Source: Pseudomonas avellanae BPIC 631 (GTDB lineage: Bacteria; Pseudomonadota; Gammaproteobacteria; Pseudomonadales; Pseudomonadaceae). From it: 64,000 bases of DNA. The DNA lies in NCBI RefSeq assembly GCF_000444135.1, contig NZ_ATDK01000246.1:1-64000 (forward strand), in the 5' to 3' direction. Under the pieces are notes generated by a model that was not told the origin of the DNA, did not search any database, and saw only the letters and a list, made by a program, of their open reading frames with translations. Shown piece by piece: positions 37,104 to 49,756 of this stretch; within the stretch, counting starts at the first letter, position 1, and each line of letters begins with the position of its first letter. Position numbers and translations under genes: made by a program.

Positions 37104-37793
37104 TCAAACTCGCCTAGATAACCAGTCGGCGTCGGTCGGCTGATCCAGGTGGCGGGCCAGGTAATCGGCGAAAGTCTGGCGAGGAATCGAACGCGCGCCA
37201 AAGCTATGAAGGTGTTGAGTAGGCATCTGGCAGTCGATCAGCACAAAACCCCAGTCGGTCAGATGCTCTATCAACGTGGCAAAGCCGACTTTGGAGGCGT
37301 TGTCTGCGCGACTGAACATCGACTCTCCGAAAAACAGCTGACCCATCGCCAGGCCGTAAAGCCCGCCGACCAGCTCTTCCTGATCCCAGACTTCTACGCT
37401 GTGCGCATGGCCGCGGCGGTGCAGCTCCAGGTAGGCGTTCTGCATCGAGCCGGTGATCCAGGTTTCATTGGCGTAACTGCGAGGCGCCGCACAGGCCCTG
37501 ATCACACGGGCAAAGTCCGTGTCGAAGGTCACGCGATAACGACACTGGCGCAGTACCTTGCCGAGGCTGCGTGAGATGTGCAGCTCTTCGGGAAACAGCA
37601 CGGTGCGCGGATCAGGTGACCACCACAGGATGGGCTGACCATCCTGGAACCACGGAAAGCAGCCGTGCCGATAAGCCTTGATCAGGCGGTCGGCCGACAA
37701 GTCTCCACCGGCTGCCAGCAGCCCGTCGGGTTCACGAAGGGCTTTCTCCAATGGGGGGAAATCCAGGTTGTTGCGGTTTAACCAGGTCAGCAT
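37104..37793 (-). CDS. aat: Leucyl/phenylalanyl-tRNA-protein transferase
   Basis: Adds Leu or Phe to proteins with N-terminal Arg or Lys, the second arm of the bacterial N-degron pathway. 229 aa. Family motifs are seen: [35 protein letters not shown] and [20 protein letters not shown] with FGESMFS. I start at the ATG at 37793 ([14 protein letters not shown]); the open frame upstream has no family residues. Confidence 0.95.
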   Translation of the reverse strand: MLTWLNRNNLDFPPLEKALREPDGLLAAGGDLSADRLIKAYRHGCFPWFQDGQPILWWSPDPRTVLFPEELHISRSLGKVLRQCRYRVTFDTDFARVIRACAAPRSYANETWITGSMQNAYLELHRRGHAHSVEVWDQEELVGGLYGLAMGQLFFGESMFSRADNASKVGFATLIEHLTDWGFVLIDCQMPTQHLHSFGARSIPRQTFADYLARHLDQPTDADWLSRRV

Positions 37794-38270
37794 GGCATCA
37801 CGCCTTTGCGGAAGGGGAGGGCGCACAGGCCTGAAGATGCAACTCTGTACGGTGGGCGTGGTCACAAGCGGTTGTCATTATGGCGCGTACCTTGTACTTG
37901 CGGTAATGCGCCGGCATGGCAGCGATGGCCCAGCCTGAAAAGTTGCGGGTAGTTGCCAGAAACACGTCATAAGCCTTTGTCACAAAACGGAATGCATGCT
38001 CAAATTGAACGTTATCAGCGAACACGCAGGCAGGTTTGGTCTTTCCGGTGTTGCAGAGGTGTCTGAGCCCGGTCTGGCGCGTTTTCGTACAGACCCCGCT
38101 GTGTGTAAAGCCGTACAATGCCTGCTTTGGGTATTATCATTCAAGCGTCTGTCCAACGGGTTTCCCGGTGTCTGCCATCCCTGTCCACGCGGGAGCAGTC
38201 AGTGCCGTCCGACAGCCGTTACTGGTCAATCAACGAGATGTTCGCGCTCCAGCGCAGGAATTAAAGCGTT
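37794..38270. other. Divergent intergenic region, aat to ftsK
   Basis: 477 bp without a recognisable gene. It must contain the aat-bpt and ftsK promoters, but I could not pick a convincing -35/-10 pair. Short frames on both strands lack homology I recognise. In P. aeruginosa trxB1 sits here; no trace is visible. Confidence 0.45.
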
Positions 38271-40676
38271 TTGAAGAAATCCACCCCAGCACCCAGCGCT
38301 GTTCCGCTATGGCGGCAGCAATTGCACTACCGGCTCAAGGAAGGGGCCCTGATCGCCTTTGGCGCACTGTGCCTGTACCTGATGATGGCTTTGCTGACCT
38401 ACGACCAGAGCGACCCTGGCTGGAGCCATACCAGCAGCAATGCCGGGCAGGTTCAGAATGCCGCAGGGTGGGCCGGTGCCTTCTGTGCCGACATCCTGTT
38501 CATGATTCTGGGCTATTTCGCCTACATATTTCCGTTACTGCTGGCGATCAAGACCTGGCAGGTGTTTCGTCATCGTCATGAGCCCTGGCAGTGGAGCGGC
38601 TGGCTGTTTTCCTGGCGCCTGATAGGGCTGGTCTTCCTGATACTGGCGGGTGCCGCGCTGGCACACATTCATTTCCACTTCTCGGCGGGTTTTCCGGGCT
38701 CGGCGGGCGGTGTGCTGGGCGAAGTGTTGGGCGATCTGGCCAAAAGGGCGCTGAACATCCAGGGCAGTACCTTGTTGTTCATTGCCCTGTTCCTTTTCGG
38801 CCTGACAGTGTTTACCGATCTGTCGTGGTTCAAGGTGATGGACGTCACCGGCAAGATCACCCTGGACCTGTTCGAGTTGTTTCAGGGCGCTGCAAATCGC
38901 TGGTGGACTGCCCGTGCCGAGCGCAAGCAGATGGTTGCGCAACTGCGCGAGGTCGATATGCGCGTAAACGATGTCGTGGCGCCTGTCGCCCCGGACCGTC
39001 GCGAGCAGGCCAAGGCCCGAGAGCGCATCATCGAACGCGAAGTGTCGCTGAGCAAGCACATGACCGAGCGCGAAAAACACGTGCCTGCGGTCATCGCCCC
39101 AGCACCGTCGAAGCCGGCAGAGCCAAGCAAGCGCGTCCTGAAGGAAAAACAGGTACCGCTGTTCGTTGACAGCGCCGTCGAAGGCACCTTGCCGCCGATT
39201 TCGATCCTTGATCCGGCGGAAAAGAAGCAGCTCAACTATTCGCCGGAGTCTCTGGCGGCGGTCGGTCATCTGCTGGAAATCAAGCTCAAGGAATTCGGTG
39301 TCGAGGTCTCGGTGGATTCGATTCATCCTGGCCCGGTCATCACCCGTTACGAAATTCAGCCCGCCGCTGGCGTAAAGGTCAGTCGCATCTCCAACCTGGC
39401 CAAGGACCTTGCACGTTCGCTCGCCGTGACCAGCGTGCGTGTGGTCGAGGTGATTCCGGGCAAGACCACCGTGGGTATCGAAATCCCCAACGAAGACCGC
39501 CAGATCGTGCGGTTCTCCGAGGTGCTGTCGACCCCCGAATACGATAACGCCAAGTCGCCTGTCACCCTGGCGCTGGGCCACGACATCGGCGGCAAGCCGG
39601 TGATTACCGATCTGGCGAAAATGCCCCACCTGCTGGTGGCCGGTACCACCGGTTCCGGTAAGTCGGTGGGTGTGAACGCAATGATCCTGTCGATCCTGTT
39701 CAAGTCCGGCCCGGAAGATGCCAAGCTGATCATGATCGACCCGAAAATGCTCGAATTGTCCATCTACGAAGGCATTCCACACTTGTTGTGTCCGGTGGTG
39801 ACCGACATGAAGGACGCTGCCAACGCCTTGCGCTGGAGCGTCGCCGAGATGGAGCGCCGCTACAAGCTGATGGCGAAGATGGGCGTGCGTAACCTGTCGG
39901 GCTTCAACCAGAAGGTCAAGGATGCGCAGGATGCCGGAGAGCCGCTGGCCGATCCGCTGTACAAGCGCGAAAGCATCCACGACGAAGCACCGCTGCTGAC
40001 CAAGCTGCCGACCATCGTGGTGGTGGTGGACGAATTTGCCGACATGATGATGATCGTCGGCAAGAAGGTCGAAGAGCTGATCGCGCGTATTGCACAGAAG
40101 GCCCGTGCTGCCGGTATTCACCTGATTCTGGCGACCCAGCGTCCTTCGGTGGACGTGATTACCGGTCTGATCAAGGCCAACATCCCGACGCGCATGGCGT
40201 TTCAGGTGTCGAGCAAGATCGACTCTCGCACCATCATCGATCAGGGTGGCGCCGAGCAATTGCTGGGTCATGGTGACATGCTCTACATGCCACCGGGCAC
40301 CAGTCTGCCAATTCGCGTCCACGGTGCATTCGTTTCCGACGAAGAAGTGCACCGTGTGGTGGAAGCGTGGAAGCTGCGTGGCTCTCCTGACTACAACGAC
40401 GATATTCTCGCCGGTGTGGAAGAGCCCGGCAGCGGCTTTGATGGCGGCAGCAGTGAGGGCGGTGAAGACAGCGAAAGCGATGCCCTTTACGATGAGGCTG
40501 TGAAATTCGTCCTTGAAAGCCGTCGTGCATCGATTTCTGCCGTGCAGCGCAAACTCAAGATTGGGTACAACCGTGCCGCGCGCATGATCGAAGCGATGGA
40601 AATGGCAGGCGTCGTGACCTCCATGAACACCAACGGCTCGCGTGAAGTACTGGCCCCCGGGCCGGTGCGCGACTGA
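38271..40676 (+). CDS. ftsK: DNA translocase FtsK
   Basis: Septum-anchored DNA pump that clears chromosomes from the closing septum and activates XerCD at dif. 801 aa. N-terminal membrane domain with four to five helices (about 28-185), a short linker, then the RecA-like motor: Walker [14 protein letters not shown] (about 461), Walker [12 protein letters not shown] and RPSVDVITG. The C-terminal gamma winged helix (about 735-800, [24 protein letters not shown]) reads KOPS. It starts with TTG at 38271; no ATG lies nearby, and this matches the [10 protein letters not shown] terminus known in P. syringae. Confidence 0.95.
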   Translation: MKKSTPAPSAVPLWRQQLHYRLKEGALIAFGALCLYLMMALLTYDQSDPGWSHTSSNAGQVQNAAGWAGAFCADILFMILGYFAYIFPLLLAIKTWQVFRHRHEPWQWSGWLFSWRLIGLVFLILAGAALAHIHFHFSAGFPGSAGGVLGEVLGDLAKRALNIQGSTLLFIALFLFGLTVFTDLSWFKVMDVTGKITLDLFELFQGAANRWWTARAERKQMVAQLREVDMRVNDVVAPVAPDRREQAKARERIIEREVSLSKHMTEREKHVPAVIAPAPSKPAEPSKRVLKEKQVPLFVDSAVEGTLPPISILDPAEKKQLNYSPESLAAVGHLLEIKLKEFGVEVSVDSIHPGPVITRYEIQPAAGVKVSRISNLAKDLARSLAVTSVRVVEVIPGKTTVGIEIPNEDRQIVRFSEVLSTPEYDNAKSPVTLALGHDIGGKPVITDLAKMPHLLVAGTTGSGKSVGVNAMILSILFKSGPEDAKLIMIDPKMLELSIYEGIPHLLCPVVTDMKDAANALRWSVAEMERRYKLMAKMGVRNLSGFNQKVKDAQDAGEPLADPLYKRESIHDEAPLLTKLPTIVVVVDEFADMMMIVGKKVEELIARIAQKARAAGIHLILATQRPSVDVITGLIKANIPTRMAFQVSSKIDSRTIIDQGGAEQLLGHGDMLYMPPGTSLPIRVHGAFVSDEEVHRVVEAWKLRGSPDYNDDILAGVEEPGSGFDGGSSEGGEDSESDALYDEAVKFVLESRRASISAVQRKLKIGYNRAARMIEAMEMAGVVTSMNTNGSREVLAPGPVRD

Positions 40677-40752
40677 GTTTTACCACCCCGGTTTGCATCG
40701 ACAGCGTGCACGGCGCGCTGTCGCATCATCATCGACTTCAAAGAGGAATCCC

Positions 40753-41376
40753 ATGCGTCTTATCCGCATGCTGTTGGCCACCGCACTGACCTTCTCCGTG
40801 ATCCCTGCCCATGCCGACGGCAAGGACGTGGCACGTCTGACCCAACTGCTGGAAAAATCCCAGACGCTGACCGCACGCTTCTCGCAGTTGACGCTGGACG
40901 GTGGCGGTACTCAGTTGCAGGAAACCACCGGCGAAATGGCCTTGCAGCGCCCAGGCCTGTTCAACTGGCACACCGACGCGCCTCAGGAACAACTGATGGT
41001 TTCCGACGGCAAGAAGGTCTCGCTGTGGGACCCTGATCTTGAGCAGGTCACGATCAAGAAGCTTGATCAGCGCCTGACCCAGACCCCGGCATTGCTGCTG
41101 TCCGGTGACGTGTCAAAGATCAGCGAAAGTTTTGATATCACCGCGAAGGAAGCCGGTGGTGTGATCGATTTCGTGCTCAAGCCCAAGACCAAGGACACGC
41201 TGTTCGACAGCCTGCGCCTGTCGTTTCGTAACGGTATCATCAACGATATGCAGTTGATCGACAGCGTCGGGCAGCGCACCAACATCCTGTTCACCGGCGT
41301 CAAAGCCAACGAGTCGATTGCTGTCAGCAAGTTTCAGTTCCAGATTCCCAAGGGCGCTGATGTCATTCAAGAGTAA
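40753..41376 (+). CDS. lolA: Outer-membrane lipoprotein carrier LolA
   Basis: Periplasmic chaperone ferrying lipoproteins from LolCDE to LolB. 207 aa: signal peptide ([21 protein letters not shown]), then a half-open beta-barrel with [27 protein letters not shown] and the L...R regions that bind acyl chains. The ATG at 40753 follows GAGGAA by 4 bp; codons upstream of it overlap the end of ftsK. It lies between ftsK and rarA, a conserved order. Confidence 0.96.
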   Translation: MRLIRMLLATALTFSVIPAHADGKDVARLTQLLEKSQTLTARFSQLTLDGGGTQLQETTGEMALQRPGLFNWHTDAPQEQLMVSDGKKVSLWDPDLEQVTIKKLDQRLTQTPALLLSGDVSKISESFDITAKEAGGVIDFVLKPKTKDTLFDSLRLSFRNGIINDMQLIDSVGQRTNILFTGVKANESIAVSKFQFQIPKGADVIQE

Positions 41377-41393
41377 AAGGGCCTATTCCTGAC

Positions 41394-42715
41394 ATGGACC
41401 TGTTCAGCCGCGAACCGATAGCTCAGCCCCTGGCTGCACGTTTGCGTGCTACCAATCTGGATGAGTATGTCGGTCAGGAGCACGTGCTGGCCCACGGCAA
41501 GCCTCTGCGCGAGGCGCTGGAGCAGGGCGCGCTGCACTCGATGATCTTCTGGGGCCCGCCCGGCGTCGGCAAGACTACGCTGGCCAGGTTGCTGGCCAAG
41601 GTTTCGGACGCACATTTCGAGACTGTTTCGGCGGTGCTGGCCGGGGTCAAGGAAATTCGCCAGGCCGTGGAAGTCGCCAAGCAACAGGCCGGGCAATACG
41701 GCAAGCGCACGATTCTGTTTGTCGACGAAGTGCATCGCTTCAACAAGTCGCAACAGGATGCGTTTCTGCCTTACGTTGAGGACGGCACGCTGATTTTCAT
41801 CGGCGCAACCACTGAAAACCCTTCGTTCGAACTCAATAACGCCTTGTTGTCACGGGCTCGCGTCTACGTGCTCAAAAGCCTCGACGAGGCGGCGTTGCGC
41901 AAGCTGGTCAATCGCGCCCTGACCGAAGACCGTGGGCTCGGGCAACGCAAGCTGACCTTGAGTGACGAAGGGTTTACGATGCTCATGGCCGCTGCTGATG
42001 GTGACGGCCGGCGCATGCTCAACCTGCTGGAAAACGCCTCCGATCTGGCCGAGGATGGCAGCGAGATTGATATCGAGTTGTTGCAGAGCCTGCTAGGCGA
42101 CAGCCGACGCCGCTTCGACAAGGGCGGCGAGGCGTTTTATGACCAGATATCGGCCCTGCACAAATCCATTCGCGGCTCCAACCCGGATGCCGCCCTGTAC
42201 TGGTTTGCGCGCATGATCGACGGCGGGTGCGACCCGCTGTACCTGGCGCGGCGCGTGGTGCGCATGGCCAGTGAAGACATCGGCAATGCCGATCCGCGCG
42301 CGCTGCCATTGTGCATGTCGGCCTGGGATGTGCAGGAACGGCTCGGCAGCCCCGAGGGTGAGCTGGCAGTTGCGCAGGCCATTGTCTACCTGGCCTGCGC
42401 GCCGAAAAGCAACGCGGTCTACATGGCATTCAAGGCTGCGATGCGCGAAGCGGGCGAACATGGTTCGCTGGAGGTTCCGTTGCACTTGCGCAACGCGCCG
42501 ACCAAGCTGATGAAACAACTCGGTTATGGCGAAGAATATCGCTACGCCCACGACGAGCCGGACGCTTATGCCGCAGGCGAAGATTACTTTCCGGACGAAC
42601 TGGAGCCACGCCAGTATTATCAACCCGTGCCGCGCGGCCTTGAGCTCAAGATCGGTGAGAAGCTCAGGCATCTTAACGCGCTGGACGCTGCCAGCCCTCG
42701 CCAGCGGAGAAAGTG

Positions 42716-42716
<1 letters not shown>
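41394..42716 (+). CDS. rarA: Replication-associated recombination protein RarA
   Basis: AAA+ ATPase of the clamp-loader/RuvB type (MgsA/WRNIP1 homologue) that acts at stalled replication forks. 440 aa. Walker [15 protein letters not shown] (about 53), Walker [11 protein letters not shown], sensor 1 GATTENPSF, then the C-terminal tetramerisation region ([18 protein letters not shown]...[20 protein letters not shown]). It overlaps crcB by 1 bp at the TGATG junction. Confidence 0.95.
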
Positions 42717-44387
<1,671 letters not shown>

Positions 44388-45782
44388 ATGGAGTTTCTGC
44401 CGCTGTTCCATAACCTGCGTGGCAGCCGCGTGCTGGTGGTCGGCGGCGGTGAGATTGCCCTGCGCAAATCACGCCTGATCGCTGATGCCGGGGCTGTACT
44501 GCGCGTGGTTGCGCCGGAAATAGAAACCCAGTTGCGCGAGCTGGTTGCGCACAGCGGCGGCGAACTGATTCTGCGCGGCTACAGCGAAAGCGATCTTGAC
44601 GGCTGCGTGCTGATCATTGCCGCCACGGACGACGAGCCGCTAAACGCTCAGGTTTCTCGCGATGCCCGGCTACGCTGCGTGCCGGTCAACGTGGTGGATG
44701 CTCCGGCGCTGTGTACCGTCATCTTTCCGGCTATTGTCGACCGTTCGCCCTTGGTGATTGCCGTGTCCAGCGGCGGCGATGCGCCGGTGCTGGCACGTCT
44801 GATCCGGGCCAAGCTGGAAACCTGGATTCCCTCCAGTTACGGGCAGCTCGCCGGGCTTGCCGCGCGTTTTCGCAATCAGGTCAAAGGCCTGCTCCCTAAC
44901 GTGCAGCAACGCCGGGCGTTCTGGGAAGAGGTTTTTCAGGGGGCCATTGCCGACCGTCAACTGGCCGGGCAGGGTGCCGAGGCCGAGCGCCTGCTGATCG
45001 CCAAGATCGCTGGCGAGCCACCGGCGCAAACCGGTGAGGTGTATCTGGTCGGCGCAGGTCCTGGCGATCCGGATTTGCTGACCTTTCGCGCCTTGCGTCT
45101 GATGCAGCAAGCGGACGTGGTGCTGTATGACCGCCTTGTCGCACCGACGATCCTTGACCTGTGCCGTCGCGATGCCGAGCGTGTCTACGTCGGCAAGCGT
45201 CGTGCAGAGCATGCTGTGCCTCAGGAGCAGATCAATCAGCAACTGGTTGCACTGGCCAAGCAAGGCAAACGTGTCGTGCGCCTGAAAGGGGGCGATCCGT
45301 TTATCTTCGGCCGTGGTGGCGAGGAAATCGAAGAGCTGGCGGCGCACGGTATTCCGTTTCAGGTGGTTCCGGGTATTACCGCTGCCAGCGGTTGCGCGGC
45401 GTACGCAGGCATACCGCTGACGCACCGCGATCATGCGCAGTCGGTACGGTTCATCACCGGGCACTTGAAAAACGGTACGACGGACCTGCCCTGGTCCGAT
45501 CTGGTGGCGCCCGCTCAGACGCTGGTGTTCTATATGGGCCTGATCGGTTTGCCGGTCATTTGCGCAGAGCTGATCAAACACGGCCGCTCTGCCGACACGC
45601 CTGCCGCGCTGGTTCAGCAGGGCACCACGGTCAATCAGCGTGTATTCACCGGCACTCTGGCCAACCTGCCGCAACTGGTTGCCGAACATGAGGTTCATGC
45701 GCCGACGCTGGTGATTATTGGCGAAGTGGTCAAGTTGCGTGAGAAGCTGGCCTGGTTCGAAGGCGCTCAGGCCACGCTCTGA
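44388..45782 (+). CDS. cysG: Siroheme synthase CysG
   Basis: Trifunctional enzyme making siroheme for sulfite and nitrite reductases. 464 aa. The N-terminal CysGB half (1-about 205) is the NAD-dependent precorrin-2 dehydrogenase/ferrochelatase, with [13 protein letters not shown] and the Asn/Asp residues near VVDAPALC; the C-terminal CysGA half (about 216-464) is the uroporphyrinogen III methyltransferase with [17 protein letters not shown] and [13 protein letters not shown]. It abuts serS with no spacer (TAA-ATG). Confidence 0.96.
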   Translation: MEFLPLFHNLRGSRVLVVGGGEIALRKSRLIADAGAVLRVVAPEIETQLRELVAHSGGELILRGYSESDLDGCVLIIAATDDEPLNAQVSRDARLRCVPVNVVDAPALCTVIFPAIVDRSPLVIAVSSGGDAPVLARLIRAKLETWIPSSYGQLAGLAARFRNQVKGLLPNVQQRRAFWEEVFQGAIADRQLAGQGAEAERLLIAKIAGEPPAQTGEVYLVGAGPGDPDLLTFRALRLMQQADVVLYDRLVAPTILDLCRRDAERVYVGKRRAEHAVPQEQINQQLVALAKQGKRVVRLKGGDPFIFGRGGEEIEELAAHGIPFQVVPGITAASGCAAYAGIPLTHRDHAQSVRFITGHLKNGTTDLPWSDLVAPAQTLVFYMGLIGLPVICAELIKHGRSADTPAALVQQGTTVNQRVFTGTLANLPQLVAEHEVHAPTLVIIGEVVKLREKLAWFEGAQATL

Positions 45783-45792
45783 GTCCGAAAGT

Positions 45793-45826
45793 GGATAGCC
45801 CGTTCGGGCTATCCCTCTCGTTTTGC
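45793..45826. terminator. Terminator after cysG
   Basis: A perfect stem of up to 10 bp (GGATAGCCCG / CGGGCTATCC, apex CGTTCG) lies 10 bp after the cysG stop and is followed by CTCTCGTTTT. The convergent GST gene ends just beyond it. Confidence 0.75.
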
Positions 45827-45833
45827 TTATGTG

Positions 45834-46832
45834 TTACTTGCTCCGGGCACCTTCACCTGACAATCGCTCGCGGTCGTGACCTGCTTGCAGATCAAGTGCT
45901 GGCCCCTTGGGAATGATTCCGGTCGGGTTTATGGTGCGATGGCTAGCGTAGTAGTGGCCTTTGATGTGTTCAAAGTCTACGGTTTCTGCAATGCCTGGCC
46001 ATTGGTAAAGCTCGCGCAGCCAGTTGCTGAGGTTGTGGTAGTCCGCGATGCGCCGCAGGTTGCACTTGAAGTGGCTGTAGTAGACCGCATCGAAGCGCAC
46101 GATGGTTGTGAACAGACGTATGTCTGCTTCGGTGAGGTGTTTTCCCGTCAGATAGCGCTTTTCGCCCAGCAGGTTCTCCAGTACATCCAGTTCAGCAAAC
46201 ACATCATCGAAGGCTTCCTCGTACGCCCCCTGCGACGTTGCGAACCCGGCTCGATAGACCCCATTGTTGACCTTCGGGTAAATTTGCTCATTGAGTTCGT
46301 CAATGCTCGACTGCAACGCGGAAGGGTAGAAATCCAGGGTATTGCCGGTCAATTCGTCGAACGCAGAATTGAACATGCGGATGATTTCCGCAGACTCATT
46401 GCTGACGATGCGCTGCTGCTGTTTGTCCCACAGCACCGGAACGGTCACGCGACCGGTGTATCGAGGGTCATCGGCCGTGTAGCGCTGGTGAAAGAACCGA
46501 AAGTCATCCAGCGCGTCGCCGCTTGAGCCTTTCTGCTGATCGAAGGTCCAGCCGTTTTCCAGCATCAGCCAGCTGACCACCGATACATCGATCAGCTTTT
46601 CCAGACCCTTGAGCTTGCGCAGGATCAATGTGCGATGCGCCCATGGGCACGCCAGAGACACGTAGAGGTGATAACGGCCCGCTTGGGCAGCAAAACCACC
46701 TTCACCTGATGGCCCTGCTTGCCCGTCGCGCGTGACCCAGTTACGTCGCTGAGCATTTTCGCGCTGAAACGCGCCATCTTTGCTGCTTTCGTACCACTGG
46801 TCTTGCCAGTGTCCATCGACCAGAAGGCCCAT
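45834..46832 (-). CDS. Glutathionyl-hydroquinone reductase (Xi-class GST)
   Basis: A 332-aa protein of the YqjG/PcpF family, which reduces glutathionyl-hydroquinones with GSH. The thioredoxin-like domain holds the catalytic Cys of LACPWAHRTLI (CPWAH is diagnostic), preceded by FAAQAGRYHLYVSLA; the C-terminal all-helical GST domain follows, ending GIIPKGP. E. coli YqjG is the same family. It is transcribed alone, converging on cysG. It may protect against quinones from lignin or plant phenolics; that is inference. Confidence 0.92.
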   Translation of the reverse strand: MGLLVDGHWQDQWYESSKDGAFQRENAQRRNWVTRDGQAGPSGEGGFAAQAGRYHLYVSLACPWAHRTLILRKLKGLEKLIDVSVVSWLMLENGWTFDQQKGSSGDALDDFRFFHQRYTADDPRYTGRVTVPVLWDKQQQRIVSNESAEIIRMFNSAFDELTGNTLDFYPSALQSSIDELNEQIYPKVNNGVYRAGFATSQGAYEEAFDDVFAELDVLENLLGEKRYLTGKHLTEADIRLFTTIVRFDAVYYSHFKCNLRRIADYHNLSNWLRELYQWPGIAETVDFEHIKGHYYASHRTINPTGIIPKGPALDLQAGHDRERLSGEGARSK

Positions 46833-46940
46833 GTCTGACTCCCGTTGCTGAATGATGAAACTTGGAGGTCAGTTCAGGCGCGTCGGTTCGATCTGAAAAG
46901 CGCAAGATTATGGACGCCGTTCATCGTCACAGCCGATAGG

Positions 46941-47942
46941 TCACAGGGTCCTGTCGCGGCGATCCCAGAACGTTTGCGCTTGCTGGAAAGCGTCCTCGCG
47001 CGCGACGCCCAGGCCACGCAGGGCCAGTGCCATGGTCGAGATCAGCGCCAGGTGCGGGTAACTGTCTTCGATTTCGCCGCGCCACAGGGCCAGCAATTGC
47101 TGCGGATCAAGTGTTGCCGGTTTCACATGGCGACGCGGTGAAAGCGCCGGCCACTCTTCGTCCCAGGGCTGTCCACCGGTGGTGCCGTACAGGTGGCTGA
47201 TGGTGTCGGGGTTGATCTCGATTTCGCCGCCGTCACCCTTGACCACAATGGCGTTATCGCCCAGCAGGCTGCTGGCATCGCGATGCACGCCCTGATAGCC
47301 CGGATGGAAGATGCTTTGCAGGCCGCAACGGGCCTGCAACGGGTTGAGAATGCGTGCCAGCGAATGAATGGGGGAGCGCAGGCCCAGCGTGTTGCGCAGG
47401 TCGATCATGCGCTGCAACTGCGGTGCCCAGTCTGCGAGCGGTATGAACGCCAGGTTGCCTTGTGCCAGTGCGCTTTCGACCGCTGACCAGTGACGGCACA
47501 GAGGAATGTTCAGCAAGCCCAGCAATTGCTCGGTGTACAGGCGGCCAGCGGTGTGTGCGCCGCCGCCGTGCAGTAGGATCTTCACGCCGTTCTGCGCCAG
47601 ACACTTGGCTGCCAGCAAATACCACGGCAAGTGACGTTTCTTGCCTGCATAAGTTGGCCAGTCGATGTCGACCTGCATGGCCGGGGCATTCAGGCGTTCA
47701 CGCACCGCTTCGGTAAAGCCCGCCAGTTCCTCGGGGCTTTCTTCCTTGTGACGCAGCAGCATCAGAAAGGCGCCAAGCTGGGTGTCCTCGACTTTTTCAT
47801 CGAGCAGCATGCCCATCGCCTCTCGCGCTTCTTCGCGCGTCAGGTTGCGTGCGCCACGCTTGCCTTTGCCCAGAATGCGGACGAAAGGGGCGAAGGGGTG
47901 TTCTTCAGGTGTTTCGGTAACCAGCGGGGCGTAGTCGTTCAT
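46941..47942 (-). CDS. ybiB: YbiB-like glycosyltransferase-family protein
   Basis: A 333-aa protein of the anthranilate phosphoribosyltransferase-like (TrpD2/YbiB) fold. E. coli YbiB is a nucleic-acid-binding homologue without TrpD activity. Seen are an N-terminal helical domain (LTREEAREAMGMLLDEKV) and a Gly-rich core (LLHGGGAHTAGRLY). The ATG at 47942 overlaps the tusE stop (ATGA), so it is coupled to the tus operon, which suggests an RNA-related role; that is inference. Confidence 0.85.
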   Translation of the reverse strand: MNDYAPLVTETPEEHPFAPFVRILGKGKRGARNLTREEAREAMGMLLDEKVEDTQLGAFLMLLRHKEESPEELAGFTEAVRERLNAPAMQVDIDWPTYAGKKRHLPWYLLAAKCLAQNGVKILLHGGGAHTAGRLYTEQLLGLLNIPLCRHWSAVESALAQGNLAFIPLADWAPQLQRMIDLRNTLGLRSPIHSLARILNPLQARCGLQSIFHPGYQGVHRDASSLLGDNAIVVKGDGGEIEINPDTISHLYGTTGGQPWDEEWPALSPRRHVKPATLDPQQLLALWRGEIEDSYPHLALISTMALALRGLGVAREDAFQQAQTFWDRRDRTL

Positions 47943-48274
47943 ATGCAATTGGTCGGCTTTGGCAGGCCCGCCAGCTTGGCGGCAAGTTTGGCGGGGGTGC
48001 CGTTGAACAAGCGGTTGAGGTGCAGGCTGTTGCCTTTTTCCGTGCCCAGCTTGAGTGCGGTGTATTTGATCAGCGGCCGGGTGGCGGGCGATAGCTGAAA
48101 CTCGGCGTAGAAATCCCGAAGTAACAGGAGGATTTCGGTGTGTTCGGCACTCAACGCGATACCTTCTTCAGTAGCGATGGCATTAGCAATGTCCATCGAC
48201 CAGTCGTCGAGGTGCTTGAGAAAGCCGTCCTTGTCCAGTTCGATGCTGCGTCCGTCAATCATCAACTGTTTCAT
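47939..48274 (-). CDS. tusE: Sulfur carrier protein TusE (DsrC family)
   Basis: Last carrier of the Tus relay: takes persulfide sulfur from TusBCD and passes it to MnmA for s2U34 in tRNA. 111 aa. The catalytic penultimate Cys is present in the C terminus (KPTNCI), and the GIALSAEHTEILLLLRDFY helix is typical. It overlaps tusB by 4 bp and ybiB by 4 bp. Confidence 0.94.
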   Translation of the reverse strand: MKQLMIDGRSIELDKDGFLKHLDDWSMDIANAIATEEGIALSAEHTEILLLLRDFYAEFQLSPATRPLIKYTALKLGTEKGNSLHLNRLFNGTPAKLAAKLAGLPKPTNCI

Positions 48275-48570
48275 AACCAGGTGTTGACCTTGTCGAAGCG
48301 TAACGAAAGGTCGACGAAAGCCGGGTAGTCGATACTGTTCACTCCCGCAGGCAGCGACAGATCACGTGCCTTGAGGTCTTCATCAAGGACGAACAGTTTC
48401 ACCGAGTCGATCAGGGGCTGCAGGTTCTGTCTATGTGCGCTGGCGGGCATCAATGCATACGCGGCATCGCCGCACAGCAACAGGCCATCATGTGTGCCCA
48501 GCAGGCGCATGCAGCTGTCCAGGCGGGTGTCGGCAAAGGGCGAATGAGAAACAACGTGCAAGGTAGCCAT
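48271..48570 (-). CDS. tusB: Sulfurtransferase complex subunit TusB
   Basis: Small DsrH-family subunit (99 aa) of the TusBCD heterohexamer that moves sulfur from TusA to TusE. Recognised by size, the LHVVSHSPF start, LLCGDAAYALM and position between tusC and tusE. It has overlapping junctions on both sides. Confidence 0.92.
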   Translation of the reverse strand: MATLHVVSHSPFADTRLDSCMRLLGTHDGLLLCGDAAYALMPASAHRQNLQPLIDSVKLFVLDEDLKARDLSLPAGVNSIDYPAFVDLSLRFDKVNTWL

Positions 48571-48932
48571 CAGATCGTAATCACCTCGTCGTAACGGTCA
48601 AAAAGTGCCGACAAATCGGACCGTGCGGCCAACTGACGGATCTCCTCGCTCAGCGCGCTGGCAGGAATGCCGCGTTCTGTCAGGCTTTGCCCGCAGGCGT
48701 ACAGGTCGTCGACGCCAAACATCGACAGCGCCTTCAGGTTCGCGGTCAGGTCTTTCTGTTGCAGGGCGGCGGGCACTTGTTGCGGCAGCAACTGGAACAC
48801 GCCGTCATCCACAAACAGCAGGCCGACCGGCAGGTCGAACGCACCGCCGGCCAGCGCGATGTCCAGTGCTTCCCGAGCGCCCGGACCTGACCAGGGTGAC
48901 TGACGGCTGACAATCAACAGTGATCTCGACAT
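48570..48932 (-). CDS. tusC: Sulfurtransferase complex subunit TusC
   Basis: DsrF-family subunit (120 aa) of TusBCD. The family start MSRSLLIVSRQSPW and GLLFVDDGVFQLL segment are seen. I start at the ATG at 48932; an ATG five codons upstream lies inside tusD. It overlaps tusB at TGATG. Confidence 0.92.
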   Translation of the reverse strand: MSRSLLIVSRQSPWSGPGAREALDIALAGGAFDLPVGLLFVDDGVFQLLPQQVPAALQQKDLTANLKALSMFGVDDLYACGQSLTERGIPASALSEEIRQLAARSDLSALFDRYDEVITI

Positions 48933-48933
48933 C

Positions 48934-49326
48934 TCATGGCCCCCCAAAGCAGATCAGACGGTCAGCGGATTGCACTGCATCGTGCAACTGACCCAGCCCG
49001 GACAATTCCCACGGCGCGAGCAGATTTGCCGCTGGCCGCTGATAACGCTCGGCTTCTTGAGTATCAAGCACGCCGCGACGCAGTGCAGCCGCGATGCACA
49101 CCACGCCATCAAGGTTGTGCTCGGCGATGAAATCGCGCCACTGCAGCGCCAGATCTTCCTCATCCTGGGGCGTCACGACATTGGCCGACGCGCTGTGCAC
49201 ACCGTCCTGATAAAAAAACAGCCGGACAATCTCATGCCCGCCTGCAAGCACTGCCCTGGCAAACAGCAAGGCACGCCGCGAGGAAGGCGCATGCGCGGCG
49301 GAAAAAAGCGAAATGGCGAATTTCAT
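48934..49326 (-). CDS. tusD: Sulfurtransferase complex subunit TusD
   Basis: DsrE-family subunit (130 aa) carrying the active-site Cys (Cys77, in GVVCIAAA; Cys78 in E. coli). Start at the ATG at 49326 (MKFAISLFSAAHA). It is the first gene of tusDCBE-ybiB. In P. aeruginosa the next gene beyond tusD is yccA; here about 9.9 kb of accessory DNA intervenes. Confidence 0.93.
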   Translation of the reverse strand: MKFAISLFSAAHAPSSRRALLFARAVLAGGHEIVRLFFYQDGVHSASANVVTPQDEEDLALQWRDFIAEHNLDGVVCIAAALRRGVLDTQEAERYQRPAANLLAPWELSGLGQLHDAVQSADRLICFGGP

Positions 49327-49756
49327 GATCGGCTCTGCCAATAAAACATGCGCAATGATAAAGAATTCAGGGCCGGGCGTGTGGGTTTGGCGTGAAAGGC
49401 AGCGACACTTATCTGGCTGACGCTAAGGAACCCGACGACGTCGGGCCGGAAACGGAGCGGGGATTTTGCTTACTTTGATCCTTCAAAGTCAGTCGCCGAG
49501 GGGCGAAGAGGTGACTTGAGCCTGGAATATATCCAGCTGACATCGCAGAACCCTTGTGTAACGCAGAGCGTCACGAAACGTATAGCGTCACGCGCAACGA
49601 TCAGCACGCGGCACGACTAGGCCAATCGCCCACTGATTGATAACAAATAAACATCAATCGATGAAAACATAGCACTTATCGTTTCAAAGTGTGTCCGTCA
49701 GACTCCTCGATCACAAGCGCTGACAAGCACTCTAACAAGATCGCTGGAGAACACCC
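49327..49756. other. Divergent region at left boundary of accessory island
   Basis: 430 bp without a gene. It contains a small stem (CCCGAC-GAC-GTCGGG near 49430), and around 49560-49600 two copies of AGCGTCACG that resemble the CGCAGAGCGT-type intergenic repeats common in P. syringae genomes. It must hold the tusD promoter (minus) and that of the MFS gene (plus). No tRNA-derived direct repeat was found. Confidence 0.45.

Noticed and set aside
37794..38270. Absence of trxB between aat and ftsK
   Set aside because: P. aeruginosa has trxB1 here, but P. putida, as I recall, has aat and ftsK adjacent, so the absence is not special.
38535..40352. 605-codon minus-strand frame across ftsK
   Set aside because: Antisense to ftsK, low-complexity His/Gln-rich translation.
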